Below, piece by piece: positions 12,785-23,000 of a stretch of 64,000 bases of DNA. The DNA is from Notospermus geniculatus (lineage: Eukaryota > Nemertea > Pilidiophora > Heteronemertea > Lineidae). The first letter of the stretch is position 1. Each line of letters starts with the position of its first letter. Location of the stretch: the NCBI GenBank assembly GCA_002633025.1, contig NMRB01000827.1, forward strand, positions 83,875 to 147,874, in the 5' to 3' direction. Under the pieces are notes generated by a model, which was given only the letters and a program-made list of their open reading frames with translations, was not told the origin of the DNA and ran no database searches. The position numbers and the translations under genes are program-made.

Positions 12785-13852
12785 GTCAGTACATTTCTTC
12801 ACTAAAAGCATGGTTCCTACCCAGATAATGAGGAATCTGCATAACTTTTATACCGACAGGTCAGCGCTGCAAGCAGTCTGACCAAAGACGTCAAAAACAG
12901 AGCAAAATGTCTTGTCACGACATCCTTGACACAGTGCAACATTGAAGAAAGGTACAACCACTCACAGTGCCCCCTAGTAGTGGTAACCGTCCTGCAGGTT
13001 CCTCATTAAGGGTTATTTCTGACACATGTCCATTTCGTCTTGCTCCTTGTATCCCGGAGAACGCCTCAAGGTGTGAGGTGATGAAGCCACCGGCACGAAG
13101 AGAACCTGATAACCTCAAGAGAGAGGTTCGGTTCTTGAGAACTGCTGATTCATTTCAGCCTCAGCAACAAGGATACGCCTACATCTCTTTTACCAAGATC
13201 AGAAATGAATGGAGAAACTGTATCGTACATGTCATATATATTAGATATATAAATGTGAAGTATTAATATTATGAACAGAAAGAGTGCATAAAGGAATTTA
13301 CAGTTGAAGATGGTGGAGCCTACATTTCCTTTAGGCTTTATACTTATGAATGACCATCACAGTTACAAGCTAATTCATCCAATGGGAGAAATTGTTTGAT
13401 GAACTTGCACACATGGAGATCAGTGGCAACAGAGACTCAGGCCTCTGATTCACTGAGGTCTGTGTGAGTGACTTTGTAGCCAGAAGTAAATTTAACATTC
13501 ATCTCCACATCAAAAACTTGGAAAAGACTTCAGCACATTAATTTCAACACAACCAGTAGTGGAGTGTCGTGAGTGTTGCCTGAGTTAGCAATACTGTGTA
13601 GTTTTCAGAAATAACCCCAGATGGCAGGCCTGATACTTCTAGTGTTCTGAGATTTGGTCACTGGTTGCCGTGTTCAGCTTGACCTTCGTGGAGTAGTGTG
13701 GCTTATTCCTCCAAGGGTTGACTTGTAATTTGCTTTTCAGGAGTCTTTGTTTTTAGGTTGGACAGTGTGAAAGATCTAGGCTTTAACCCTCTTGTAAATC
13801 AATCGTTCTCTTAGTCAAGGAGAGACTCATGATGTTGCAGATGCTACTTGCA
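12785..13852. other. Non-coding stretch after the last INPP5F-like exon
   Basis: No further SAC2 exon is seen. A stretch 12861-12951 has a plausible AG before it and GT after it, but in the required phase it hits a stop and does not resemble SAC2. The rest has no recognisable gene. The 3' flank of the minus-strand GPCR gene lies at its right end. Confidence 0.5.
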
Positions 13853-16000
13853 TCATTCCCACTTAAAGATGGCCTTCAGCGCCAATCTTAACCTCCCCTG
13901 GGCGAGATAGTACACCAGTGGGTGAACAGCAGCGTTAAGGAAGCCAAGCCATTGGAGGATTGAAAAGCCAAGGGTACCCATGGGGTTTTCAGTCAGGGAG
14001 AGGACCACTGATGCCAAGATAAACGGCAGCCAGAGGACATAGTATATCACAAACAGTACTGGAAGATACTTAGTGAGCATGTAGAGTTCAACGTAGTCGA
14101 TCACTCGACGGCCAGTCTTTGGGGTTTTCGGTAGGCCAGTTCCACCTCGCGTTGAAAGGTGTCTCGACATGGCTGTAGCCGTTCGGAGAAAGGACGTCTC
14201 TCGTTTTACTGGCTGAATGATGGGTGCTTTGTCAGAAATTGGTCCACTCGTGTTGAAAACTTCGAATGTGGATGCATCGCTCTCGCGTTTGAATGATTGG
14301 TACGAGCCAAAGACGGAGGACCCCATGTGGCTAAGATCAGCATCACGAGTGGACGGCCGGTTGCTCACATTCAGAATATCCTCACCTATGCCACTGTCAT
14401 TTGCAGTCCTGATATCTCGTTCCTTGCTCTGATCGTTGGAGTCTGATGTTCCATTGCTGTGAATATCTCTTTGGTCGCTGATGAGGTCGTTGCAGGTATC
14501 CCTTGAATCTGTGACGAAAGCATTGTGTGTATTGCTTGAATCTGTGATCAGGTCATCACAGGTATTTCTTGGGTCTGTGCTAAAGTCCTTCAAACTAACG
14601 TCATCATAATTCGTGACGTCGTGAGACTGAACTGGAGTATTTCTTGGACGTACTTCCAAAACATATCGCCAGTCTGACACATTCAGTCCCGACTTTCCTC
14701 CTCTCACGTAATTATTCACTTTAATATCCTTGTTATTCTTGTTCCCATTAGTTTCACCTTTCTGAAGAACAATGGTATCCACATTATCCGACTTGTCCAG
14801 CTCAAACGACACTGATTTCTGTTTCAGGAAGCCGTCGTTTACGTCCTGGTGGGGAAGTTTCTGCAGTGTTTTTCGCTTGCCTTGGACTTCAGGGAGGTGG
14901 TCGATGATGCGGTTCTGTTGACTCCTCAAAGGGGGCAGCATTGTATTGATTTTCGATTGATCAGGTCGCGGAGCGTGCCATGATGCGTAAAGCTTGTTGT
15001 TGTTCAGTGTCCCATTGTCTGAAGCGACACCCGATACAACACCACCTGGGTCAGTCATGCTTGACACATCTTGTGGCTCTCTTACGCTTGTAGCGACACT
15101 TGGTTCAATCATGCGTACGGCTCCGTCAGGCTTGATCGTGCCAGCGTCGACACTTTGATCAATTTTACCTGTCACTCCACCTGTCTCTGTGACGCCTAAG
15201 CCTCTTGTGTTCATTTCTGCTACAGTTATTTCCGCATTGGGTTCCCAGTTCCTGACACCCAAGTCCGAGTTACATCGGTAGGTGGAGGGGTCGCCAATTT
15301 CATCATTGATATCCTGGCTTATGGTTAGAATCTGAACGGAATGTTTACGTTGGCCAGCTCCAAAGTTCGAGTCGTACAGTTCGTTATTCTTCCAGCTGAT
15401 TCGTATGAGTAGGACATACATGATTACCGTGACGACCAACGGTAGCCAATAGAATGGTACGACAATGGCGATGACCGTTTTTTCAAGATTCAACAAATCA
15501 CACCTCCAGTGCATTATCTGCCAATCAAAGTAATGAAGATTATTCACACCGCTCGTCAGCATTATGAGCAGCGTGAGAACAAATGAGATGAGCCAGATGA
15601 CGAGAAATAACGCCCACCGTCGGAAATAACGTAAAGATCGTTTCCTGTTTTGGATTTTCACAAAATGATCGATGACGATGATGAGAATTGTGAGGGTGTA
15701 AACAGACTGGAGTAGCAAATCACACCCGAGCCAGAAGCCACAACCGATCGCCCTGAAACTCCAGTTCTGCCAAGCCTCTGCCATGATCGTAAACGGTAAC
15801 ACGAAAGCCCCATAGAGGACGTTACACACGATGAAATTCGCTGCGAGAATGTTGGTGTGATTTTGGACAAGTTTTCCCAGACGGATAAGAATCCATAAGA
15901 GCACATTATGAATCAGTATCCAGCATGTTAACACGATTTGGAAGAAGCGGTACGCCGTCCAGGCTCCAGAATCGGGCCAGTTTTCAAATAATAGAGCCAT
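13853..16000 (-). CDS. Orphan class A GPCR, aminergic-like, very long third intracellular loop
   Basis: A single-exon 715-residue seven-helix receptor for the plasma membrane. The start is fixed by an in-frame TAA directly before the ATG at 16000. Helices lie near residues 19-41, 50-73, 88-112, 127-149, 173-200, 642-668 and 678-700. Visible landmarks are N32 (1.50), C87 (3.25) and C167 in the second outer loop, D94 (3.32, the amine-binding Asp), P187 (5.50), W657-L-P659 (6.48-6.50), W684 (7.40), N689 (7.45) and Y697 (7.53). Asp 3.32 with Trp 7.40 suggests an aminergic (muscarinic/histamine-like) receptor. Odd points are N60 at 2.50 instead of Asp, DHF (111-113) instead of DRY, and HPLVY instead of NPxxY. 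The third inner loop is about 430 residues, Asp/Ser/Thr/Asn-rich, with repeated NTxxDLITDS-like segments; the tail is short. The ligand is unknown. It lies antisense downstream of the INPP5F-like exons. Confidence 0.87.
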   Translation of the reverse strand: MALLFENWPDSGAWTAYRFFQIVLTCWILIHNVLLWILIRLGKLVQNHTNILAANFIVCNVLYGAFVLPFTIMAEAWQNWSFRAIGCGFWLGCDLLLQSVYTLTILIIVIDHFVKIQNRKRSLRYFRRWALFLVIWLISFVLTLLIMLTSGVNNLHYFDWQIMHWRCDLLNLEKTVIAIVVPFYWLPLVVTVIMYVLLIRISWKNNELYDSNFGAGQRKHSVQILTISQDINDEIGDPSTYRCNSDLGVRNWEPNAEITVAEMNTRGLGVTETGGVTGKIDQSVDAGTIKPDGAVRMIEPSVATSVREPQDVSSMTDPGGVVSGVASDNGTLNNNKLYASWHAPRPDQSKINTMLPPLRSQQNRIIDHLPEVQGKRKTLQKLPHQDVNDGFLKQKSVSFELDKSDNVDTIVLQKGETNGNKNNKDIKVNNYVRGGKSGLNVSDWRYVLEVRPRNTPVQSHDVTNYDDVSLKDFSTDPRNTCDDLITDSSNTHNAFVTDSRDTCNDLISDQRDIHSNGTSDSNDQSKERDIRTANDSGIGEDILNVSNRPSTRDADLSHMGSSVFGSYQSFKRESDASTFEVFNTSGPISDKAPIIQPVKRETSFLRTATAMSRHLSTRGGTGLPKTPKTGRRVIDYVELYMLTKYLPVLFVIYYVLWLPFILASVVLSLTENPMGTLGFSILQWLGFLNAAVHPLVYYLAQGRLRLALKAIFKWE

Positions 16001-16484
16001 TTAGTCAGGGTTTGAGGCAGAAAACGCCAAACATCATGTTCCACAAATTAGCATCCAATGAAATGAATTCCGTTACACTCGTCATAACAATTATCAATAA
16101 ATTGCTGCATATCATGAAAAAATGTATCCAGAAAGAGGGTCAATTTGAAGGTATGATATAAATCTGATTTGAGACACGTCAGTTGTCCATGTCGATGCAT
16201 AATGTCCCACTGTTATTACATGTTATTTTCCTTCATTATCATGCAGAATGAGAGTGTATCCATTTGTGAATCTTCTCGAAGGATTGTTTTACACTGTATT
16301 ATGTCCAGACAGAAGAATTTCTTTCTGGACACTGTGACTCTGTATGAAATGTCTAGAAACACCTCTGAGACCTCTCACTGTTTGTGTTTCCTGACGCCGT
16401 CCCCAAGGCTCTGCTAAGCGTATGCTTGATGGAAGCCAAATGAAAGGGTGCGAAAGATTGTGAAAAACATTAGGTCATACAAGA
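15636..16484. repeat. Duplicated GPCR 5' unit, copy 1
   Basis: From CGTAAAGATCGTTTCCTG (inside the GPCR coding region) through the start codon and about 480 bp of upstream DNA, this segment matches 16791-17637 with scattered substitutions and small indels. Copy 1 is the intact gene's own 5' part. Copy 2 starts exactly at the N at 16790. Confidence 0.9.
16001..16484 (-). promoter_or_regulatory. Upstream region of the GPCR gene, conserved between both copies
   Basis: About 480 bp upstream of the GPCR start are kept in both tandem copies (also 17162-17637). No TATA box or known operator is clear. Calling it a promoter is inference from position. Confidence 0.3.
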
Positions 16485-16695
16485 GTATATAGGCTCTGAA
16501 GGGGGTCAGATGGAAGACCAGAAAAATGCTTCTGCGGTGGCCAAAACACTAAAATTTTAGCACTTTTTCAAGGAAAAATGCCAAAATTTCAAGTGTCAAA
16601 AATCGTAAAAAAGTGCCAAAAAAATAGCAAAATCGTCACTACCACCGCAAAAAGCCCTTCACAACTTCATCTGACCCCCTTCAGAACCTATATAC
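16485..16695. mobile_element. Inverted-repeat element, GTATATAGGCTCTGAAGGGG ends
   Basis: The left end GTATATAGGCTCTGAAGGGG, then GTCAGATG, faces the right end CATCTGACCCCCTTCAGAAC, then CTATATAC (about 28-bp repeats, one mismatch). The core pairs in part (CACTTTTTCAAG, AAAAAGTGCC). It sits at the upstream border of GPCR copy 1, and copy 2 lacks it at the matching place. Confidence 0.85.
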
Positions 16696-16790
16696 TGTAG
16701 ATTCGAAATATTTCCCACTGAATAAATGACCACTCCGGAAGTCTATTGTGTTAAATGTAGAAAATTCACCTCAAATAAGGGGAAAGCAAN

Positions 16791-17161
16791 CGTAAAGATC
16801 GTTTCCTGTTTTGGATTTTCACAAAATGATCGATGACGATGATGAGAATTGTGAGGGTGTAAACAGACTGGAGTAGCAACTCGCATCCGAGCCAGAAGCC
16901 ACAACCGAGTGCCCTGAAACTCCAGTTCTGCCAAGCCTCTGCCATGATCGTCAACGGTAACACGAAAGCCCCATAGAGGACGTTACAGACTATAAAATTC
17001 GCTGCGAGAATGTTGGTGTGATTTTGGACAAGTTTTCCCAGACGGAGAAGAATCCATAAGAGCACATTATGAATCAGTATCCAGCACGTTAACACGATTT
17101 GGAAGAAGCGGTACGCCGTCCAGGCTCCGGAATCAGGCCAGTTCTCAAATAATAGAGCCAT
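16791..17161 (-). pseudogene. Second copy of the GPCR 5' coding part, cut at an assembly N
   Basis: The first 124 or so codons of the GPCR reappear on the same strand, starting ATG at 17161. They cover helices 1-3 and end at the N at 16790. Four changes are seen in the protein: I38L, F70L (PLTI for PFTI), I85L (RALG) and D94E (GCELLLQ). D94 is the 3.32 position, so the last change alters the putative amine-binding acid. The frame is open throughout. It could be a tandem paralogue whose remainder is unassembled, a truncated duplicate, or the second allele. I favour an allele or local duplicate. Confidence 0.75.
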
Positions 17162-17637
17162 TTAGTCAGGGTTTGAGGGAAAAAAAGCCAAACATCATGT
17201 TCCACAAATTAGCATCCAATGAAATGAATTCCATTACACTCGTCATAACAATTACCAATAAATTGCTGCATATCATGCAAAAATGTATCCAGAAAGAGGG
17301 TCGATTTGAAGGAATGTTGTAAATCTGATTTGAGACACGTCAGTTGTCCATGTCCCACTGTTATTCCATGTTATTGTCCTTCATTATCATGCAGAATGAG
17401 AGTGTATCCATTTGTGAATCTTCCCGAAAGATTGTTTTACACTGTATCAGAGAGAAGAATTTCTTTCTGGACACTGTGACTTGCTGTATGAAATGTCTAG
17501 AAAAACCTGTGTAAGGCCCCTCAGTTTGTGTTTCTGAATGCCGTCCCCAAGGCTGTGCTAAGCATATGCTTGATGGAAGCAAAGGAAAGGGTGTGAAAGA
17601 TTGTGAAAAACATTAGGTCATACAAGTAGCTGAGGCC

Positions 17638-19040
17638 CCTGAAGGGAATGCCTACTGATCAGTTTTCTATGATGTTTTTTTCCCGTGGATCCAATAGTCT
17701 TGCTTTGTTTGTCGTACCGTTTTGAATTGTTGTTCTGTTGTTCACACTCCTGTCCGAAGTTCAGTTGGGGGTTATCCTTTCACAATTTTGCTAAATAGTA
17801 ACATTATGAAGTGATGATGGAGTTACACTAATCGATCTGTGTTGATGGTGGATTCCACTGCATTTGGTCAAAGCTGAGATTGCTGTGAAGTACCTCGAGT
17901 GTTGTTGCCATAATATAGGTGGTAGCACTGTCAGACTAATGGATTTATCATCAAATCCTGGGGCACCATGGAATGTGGCGATCTCTTGTACAATATTCAA
18001 GGGTAACCATTTGATGTCAGTATCAATCTCAACAAAGCAGACCCCTTATGCCTGAGAATGCCATCTAGAGACACCAAACTTTGTATCTAGGCATTGAATC
18101 CACTACACTCAAAATCAATTTAAAATGCCATCACTGATTGAAACCTGCCCAGAATCCTGGAATAAAAGAAGTCTTGAGAATCTAATTGAATTTGCAATCC
18201 TTTAATGAGGTGCGAGTCTACGAGTCTGCGAGATAATTACATCAGCTGTATCCGACAGACGTTCATCCCCGTCAGCACACTGCACTCTTCGGGATCTTAA
18301 TTAAGATTACGACATGTATGTCAGAGATGCTCACTAGAGGTCATCGTGGTCACATTACTCCCTGAAATGTGCCATGACTGACCCAGTTTCACGAGAACTG
18401 GCCGATTCACGCTAAAGCTGGTCTAATCACGCTAAAAGACGAGTGACCAACATAGACTTTGCCTTGTCGGGAAAAAAATGTTGTGCCTGGCTGCAGTCCA
18501 GGAGTCGTGTGATTACAAGACGACCGGTGCCAGGCAACATGCACAATGCCAACAATTCCAATCAATTTGAGAGCGCGGTCGTTGCCTGTCTTGGTTGTAT
18601 TGATCTCTCTGATCTGACCAATATACCCCTCAGGATATTCGGACTCATTTCCGATCATCTATTTACATGTCTGACTATTAATTCTTGTTTAGAGTTGATG
18701 GCTTTGTAGTCGGTTTATTTTCCGGGACTGTAAGGGCAGCATCGTGAAGGGGAGAGGGTTTCTGGTATTGCCACTATTGACCGCTGAGGACTGACATGTT
18801 AGGGAATGTCCTGCATCGACTGGGGGGTATTCACACCAGAGAGGCCTCATTTGACACCAGAAAATACAACTGCGTTCTCGAGGCAACATTTTGCATTCTT
18901 GATGGCCGTCTTCTCTGTCTGTAGTTGTCGGTAACACACCCTGCCATCAGTGCTGTTGACAGTGGTATGCACTGCCAGTAGTGCTGTTGACAGTAGCATG
19001 GTCAGCTAATAGTGCTGAGGTGGGCAATATCTGGCAAAGG
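17638..19040. other. Intergenic DNA without recognised genes
   Basis: All frames are short and none looks like a protein family. A near-repeat AGTGCTGTTGACAGT occurs twice around 18950-19000. Nothing else is supported. Confidence 0.4.
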
Positions 19041-19245
19041 TTAAAGCTGACGTGAACGAACGAAAAGCCCCCATGCGACGAGCAAGAGAATTGCAAACGC
19101 CCCGCAAACACCTCAAACGAAGGCTCAGAACATGATAGACCCCACGAGGCCAGGAGGGCGCCACCTTATTTGTCTTCGAGCTGTCAAGGTGTCAACATCC
19201 TCTGGTGAGCTCCTGCTGAACACTTTTTTTGAAAGAAAAAATTTT

Positions 19246-19315
19246 GACCCAGCTGGGAATCGAACCCGCGCCTTGTTATCTCTGTTCCACCGTGTTCCCC
19301 ATTCGGCCAGCGGAC
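19246..19315 (-). tRNA. tRNA-like sequence (probably degenerate) in left arm of foldback element
   Basis: Read on the minus strand, it has an A-box-like TGGCCGAATGGGG and a good B box GGTTCGATTCC followed by CCAGCTGGGTC. The anticodon arm does not pair well and I assign no isotype. It is probably an element part or promoter relic, not a working tRNA. Confidence 0.45.
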
Positions 19316-19414
19316 TTGTTGGAACACTTTCCATATTTTCACTTATTCGTAGTATTCGTAGGCCTTATTCGAAGGCCTACGTCCATGACAAACACAAATC
19401 ATATCTCTGTCAGC

Positions 19415-19489
19415 TGGCTCGTTGGCCGATTGGATAGAGCGGTGGATTACAAATCAGAAGATCGACGGTTCGAATCCCGTCTAAATGAC
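19415..19489 (+). tRNA. tRNA-Arg-like sequence (probably degenerate) in right arm of foldback element
   Basis: A box TGGCCGATTGGATAGAGCG and a perfect B box GGTTCGAATCC are present. The stretch ATCAGAAGAT before the T arm and the D-arm wording resemble animal tRNA-Arg genes. The anticodon stem has mismatches (the 27-43 and 29-41 pairs fail) and the T arm seems to have one extra base, so a functional tRNA is doubtful. Confidence 0.5.
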
Positions 19490-19691
19490 TACATTTTTTT
19501 CTTTTCTTTGAGTTGTGTTCGAGGTATCCGGAGATGTTGTCAGCTCTGTTGCCTGAAGGCAAATAAGGTGGCGCCCTCCTGGTCTCGTGGAGTCTATCAT
19601 GTTCTGAGCCTTCGTTTGAGGTGTTTGCCGGGCGTTTGCAATTCTCTTGCTCGTCGCATGGGGGCTTTTCGTTAGTTCACGTCAGCTTTAA

Positions 19692-22600
19692 AGAGTGATA
19701 TATCCTTTAAAAAATCTGCCCCTCTGTCTCGGGGTTGGCATCACCTTACAGTCTTCTTTCCCATATCTGTAATGGAACAAAGACCCTTTAATCTGCTTAC
19801 GATCTCCCTGCTACATTACCACACAATATATTTTTTTTTATGTGAATATCGCACCATCCATCATATTAGCTGTTTGCACGATCAGCAGTTTTTTCTGGCG
19901 CCTTATCTCCACCTCAGAAGATATTCTGACCACACTGACATGTGTAAATGACGTCAATATGAAGATATCACCAGACAAAATCTTTGGCCTTTTGTCAGCG
20001 AGCCAGCGACTAAATATGCATCGGCACTTTGTTCCTTAGAGTACAGAGGCCTTGTCGGTTGAGATTTGCACCAACACAACACTGGGAGATTATCTCAGAT
20101 ATGACAAGAGTGCCCGTCCTCTTTAAAGAATATTTGTTGCTGATAACAAGTTGAGGAGCGGATGGATATTAATCCAATGATAAGGTCTGACACATGCAAA
20201 AAACTCAAGATATTGATGACAGGTTGAAAGACGCCCATTGAATGACTGGCGCCTGATTTTCTTATCTTAAAATATGTGAAGGCGAAAGCCAGCAGCACTC
20301 AACAAATTATGTCCACACGATAATCTGACAGACATAATATGTGACCCGTCATAGCCAAAACCCGTCTTAAGTTGCACAAGATATGAACCAGGATGAACCA
20401 AAATAATCCAGGAGATAAAGAAGAATGTCACTCAGATTTTACAAAAGACAGACAATAAGCCTAGGCCTACTGAAATTGACAAAACGATGGTCTCAACCTG
20501 CCAACTACAGAGCGACTTAGTACTCGTTTTGTTGTTTTTATAAAACAAATATGTTTGCAGGACCTGAAAAAACAAATAATGTTCTTCCTTCCATCCCCCA
20601 CCCCCGTACGCCATGTCAAAACCATCTTATTGAACAATGTTGCCCCGTCAATTATGTCTGATCAAAGCATGGACGCAATAATGCCGTGGTGACAGATATT
20701 AAACCCGTCAAGCTCCTAGGCGCCGTGGATTAATATTGTCGTGTACACATCCGAGTGCAATACAATATGGGGATATATACACGGGATCAAACAAGGTACA
20801 CACTCCTCGGGTTTCCCGGGGGAGTTCCGTGATGCGCTTCATCGGATGCTGTCATTTAGCTCCTCGCCGTTGACACGTCATGATATCGATGATTTGACAG
20901 ATATTTGAACTTGTCGGTCCAGTGACGGAGAAATGATTAGGAGGATGACAGTCAAGTTCATCCTGTGATGTACTCCATAAGGTTTCTCGCACGCAGTGTG
21001 TGATTGGTGTATTTTAAAGATAAACTGGTACATGCAATGGGGAAAACTTTTCTTTAATCCTTTAACCCTCGCACTGGATCATTACTGAATCTGCACATCC
21101 GATTTAGTGGCCCACAATATTGAAAACACCAGCCGGCCCGGATCCCAGGGCATCGAAGCATGGTGCCGATTGGTGGCATAGACTGCGTTTTGGCAAATCA
21201 AAGGCTCACTGCAGGCACTACAGCAGAAGAGATATAAAAAACAGAGTTGCATCTCAAATGCCAGGAAATCAAATTTATGTAGTAACCTTGTGGAAGAAAT
21301 GGATTAGCAGTCATATTAACAAGTTTATCACGACCTTTATCAATGACCTTGAGAATAATTTTGAGTCCTCTCACTTGAATAGTTGCAGTCTGTTCAGTTA
21401 TCTTTGAGACCGTCAGCATCGGGAATACCGTGCGTAAATCGCTGAATTGGCGGATCATCGTAAACACGTAATAAATCATCCGATTGAAAATCAACGCAAT
21501 TGATACGCACATTATCTTTCTGGATGAATTCTCCAGCACGGTTACTTTTCTGTCTTCCATTCAGCAAAGATTACGCAAATTTATCCCGCACAAAGAAAGA
21601 ATGACAAACTTTTTCCAAAAACATGCTTTGATGTCCCAGTCTATCCAGGCAATTCTACACACTGAATGGCATAAAACCAATATACAAACATGAGAATTGT
21701 CTGGAAGACTTTTGGTGCCGATCACTCTTTGGTGCATTGGATCCGACTGAGAAGAAACTAGCCTACCTAATAAGTAACCCTTGCTTTGTGAAGGAACGTG
21801 GGTGTAGTGTTCGGCTGTACCAAATTGAAGAATGGAACGCAAGGGTGTCCACGTACTTTGGCTTGTTGGACTTGACTCGATGGCGCGATGACTCAAAGAC
21901 AACCAACATTTTCCAATGAAATTCAATGGTTTCTTCTAAAAAGTGGAATGGATCTACGGCGGAAGCAGACTGACGTCATGTCGCCAATCACCATTGCTAA
22001 GAATCATGGCCCCAATCAACCCTGTGAAAATTTGAACTCTGAAACTACTCACATTCCGCAACTATAACCTTATATTGCTTGTTAACCATAAAAGGTGAAG
22101 CATTCATACTCGTCTCTCTTGCCTCATATATCAACCTGTAGAGTGTGCAGGTCATTGTCAATGTCAGCTGAGCGCCAGGCCCATGGGCCTCTTGTTGAAA
22201 ATATTTAATTGTGGACCTAGCCCGTCCATGGCACAAGTATGGAGGCTCTGCAGAGTCACGTCACAGGTGCCTGGAGCAATGGTCAGTAAGTGAGGGATTG
22301 TCTAAATGAAGCTATTTCTGCGGTGTATTTAGTCCATCATTATACAGACTGTAATTAGGGAATAATAGACTACCGGTAGCTACACATTAAAAATAGGCAC
22401 TAATACGCTATCCGTCGAATTAAAATAAGGCATTCACCATTTAATATACAGGAAATTAAATTGGTCTTCTTTGCACTGTCAAGTCATCGCCTTCGAGTCA
22501 TCGAGTCAAGTACAACAAGCTGCGTACTTTAGACTCGGTGGAACCAGCCTCAGTACGCCAAATGAAAGCATGTTTTGCCAATTTGTAACCCACTCCAGCA

Positions 22601-22890
22601 AAAGCATCAGTGATCATCATTAGTGGTCAGTTTAGACCTTCTCAACTATTATCGTTGCTGTCCACCACTGTAGGAAACTGGCGAAGACATTCATTTCAGC
22701 GCTTGTGCCATAAGTCTTCAACCCTTTCCTATATTCTGACAAACGACTGGTTCCACATGTCATAACTGGCTCGGTGCTGCCCTCAAGAGAGATCGGGTAG
22801 CTGCAGCCGTCGCTGCAATCATGTTGTGCTCCGAGAGATTTAAATGTTTGAGCCCTCTCTCCAAGATGAAAGCATACATCCAAAATTGGT
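19692..22890. other. Intergenic DNA, no recognised gene
   Basis: Apart from the repeat relative at 20339-20522, I see only unstructured non-coding DNA. A 120-codon minus-strand frame at 21198-21560 has no recognisable domain and no splice context. Confidence 0.4.
20339..20522 (-). mobile_element. Diverged relative of the 10607 TGTGACCC element
   Basis: The reverse complement begins AAGTCGCTCTGTAGTTGGCA and continues through GTCAATTTCAGTA to GCTATGACGGGTCACA. It follows the interior and right side of the 10607-10803 element in the same order. The outer repeat on the other side is missing. Confidence 0.6.
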
Positions 22891-23000
22891 CATCCTCCCA
22901 CGGCAGGGCTCTGGTCTTGCTCCTCTTCATGCATTCGCACACAAAGTTTGTGTGAGTGGATAAAGAGGAGCGAGACAAACACCCCTGCTGTGGGAGGATG
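22891..23000. mobile_element. Hairpin element, CATCCTCCC/GGGAGGATG ends
   Basis: A 110-bp foldback: CATCCTCCCACGGCAGGG and GCTCCTCTTCAT on the left face GATAAAGAGGAGCGAGAC and CCCTGCTGTGGGAGGATG on the right. Flanks AAATTGGT and AAATTGGA form an imperfect 8-bp target duplication. A second clean copy lies at 23950 and an eroded one at 7476. Confidence 0.82.

Larger units (their letters stand above)
19045..19687. mobile_element. TTAA-flanked foldback element with tRNA-like sequences in both arms
   Basis: TTAA at 19041-19044 and 19688-19691 flanks a 643-bp element with ends AGCTGACGTGAAC and GTTCACGTCAGCT. The outer arms pair for about 130 bp (for example GGAGGGCGCCACCTTATTTG against its inverse at 19559-19580). 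Weaker pairing goes further inward, up to two tRNA-like segments that point outward from the centre. TTAA duplication is the mark of piggyBac-type insertion. It has no transposase and would be moved in trans. Confidence 0.85.

Noticed and set aside
12861-12951. Possible next exon of the INPP5F-like gene with AG before and GT after
   Set aside because: In the phase demanded by the previous exon it runs into a stop, and the residues do not resemble SAC2.
21198-21560. 120-codon minus-strand frame with hydrophobic stretches
   Set aside because: No family match I can name, no splice sites that extend it and no repeat context.
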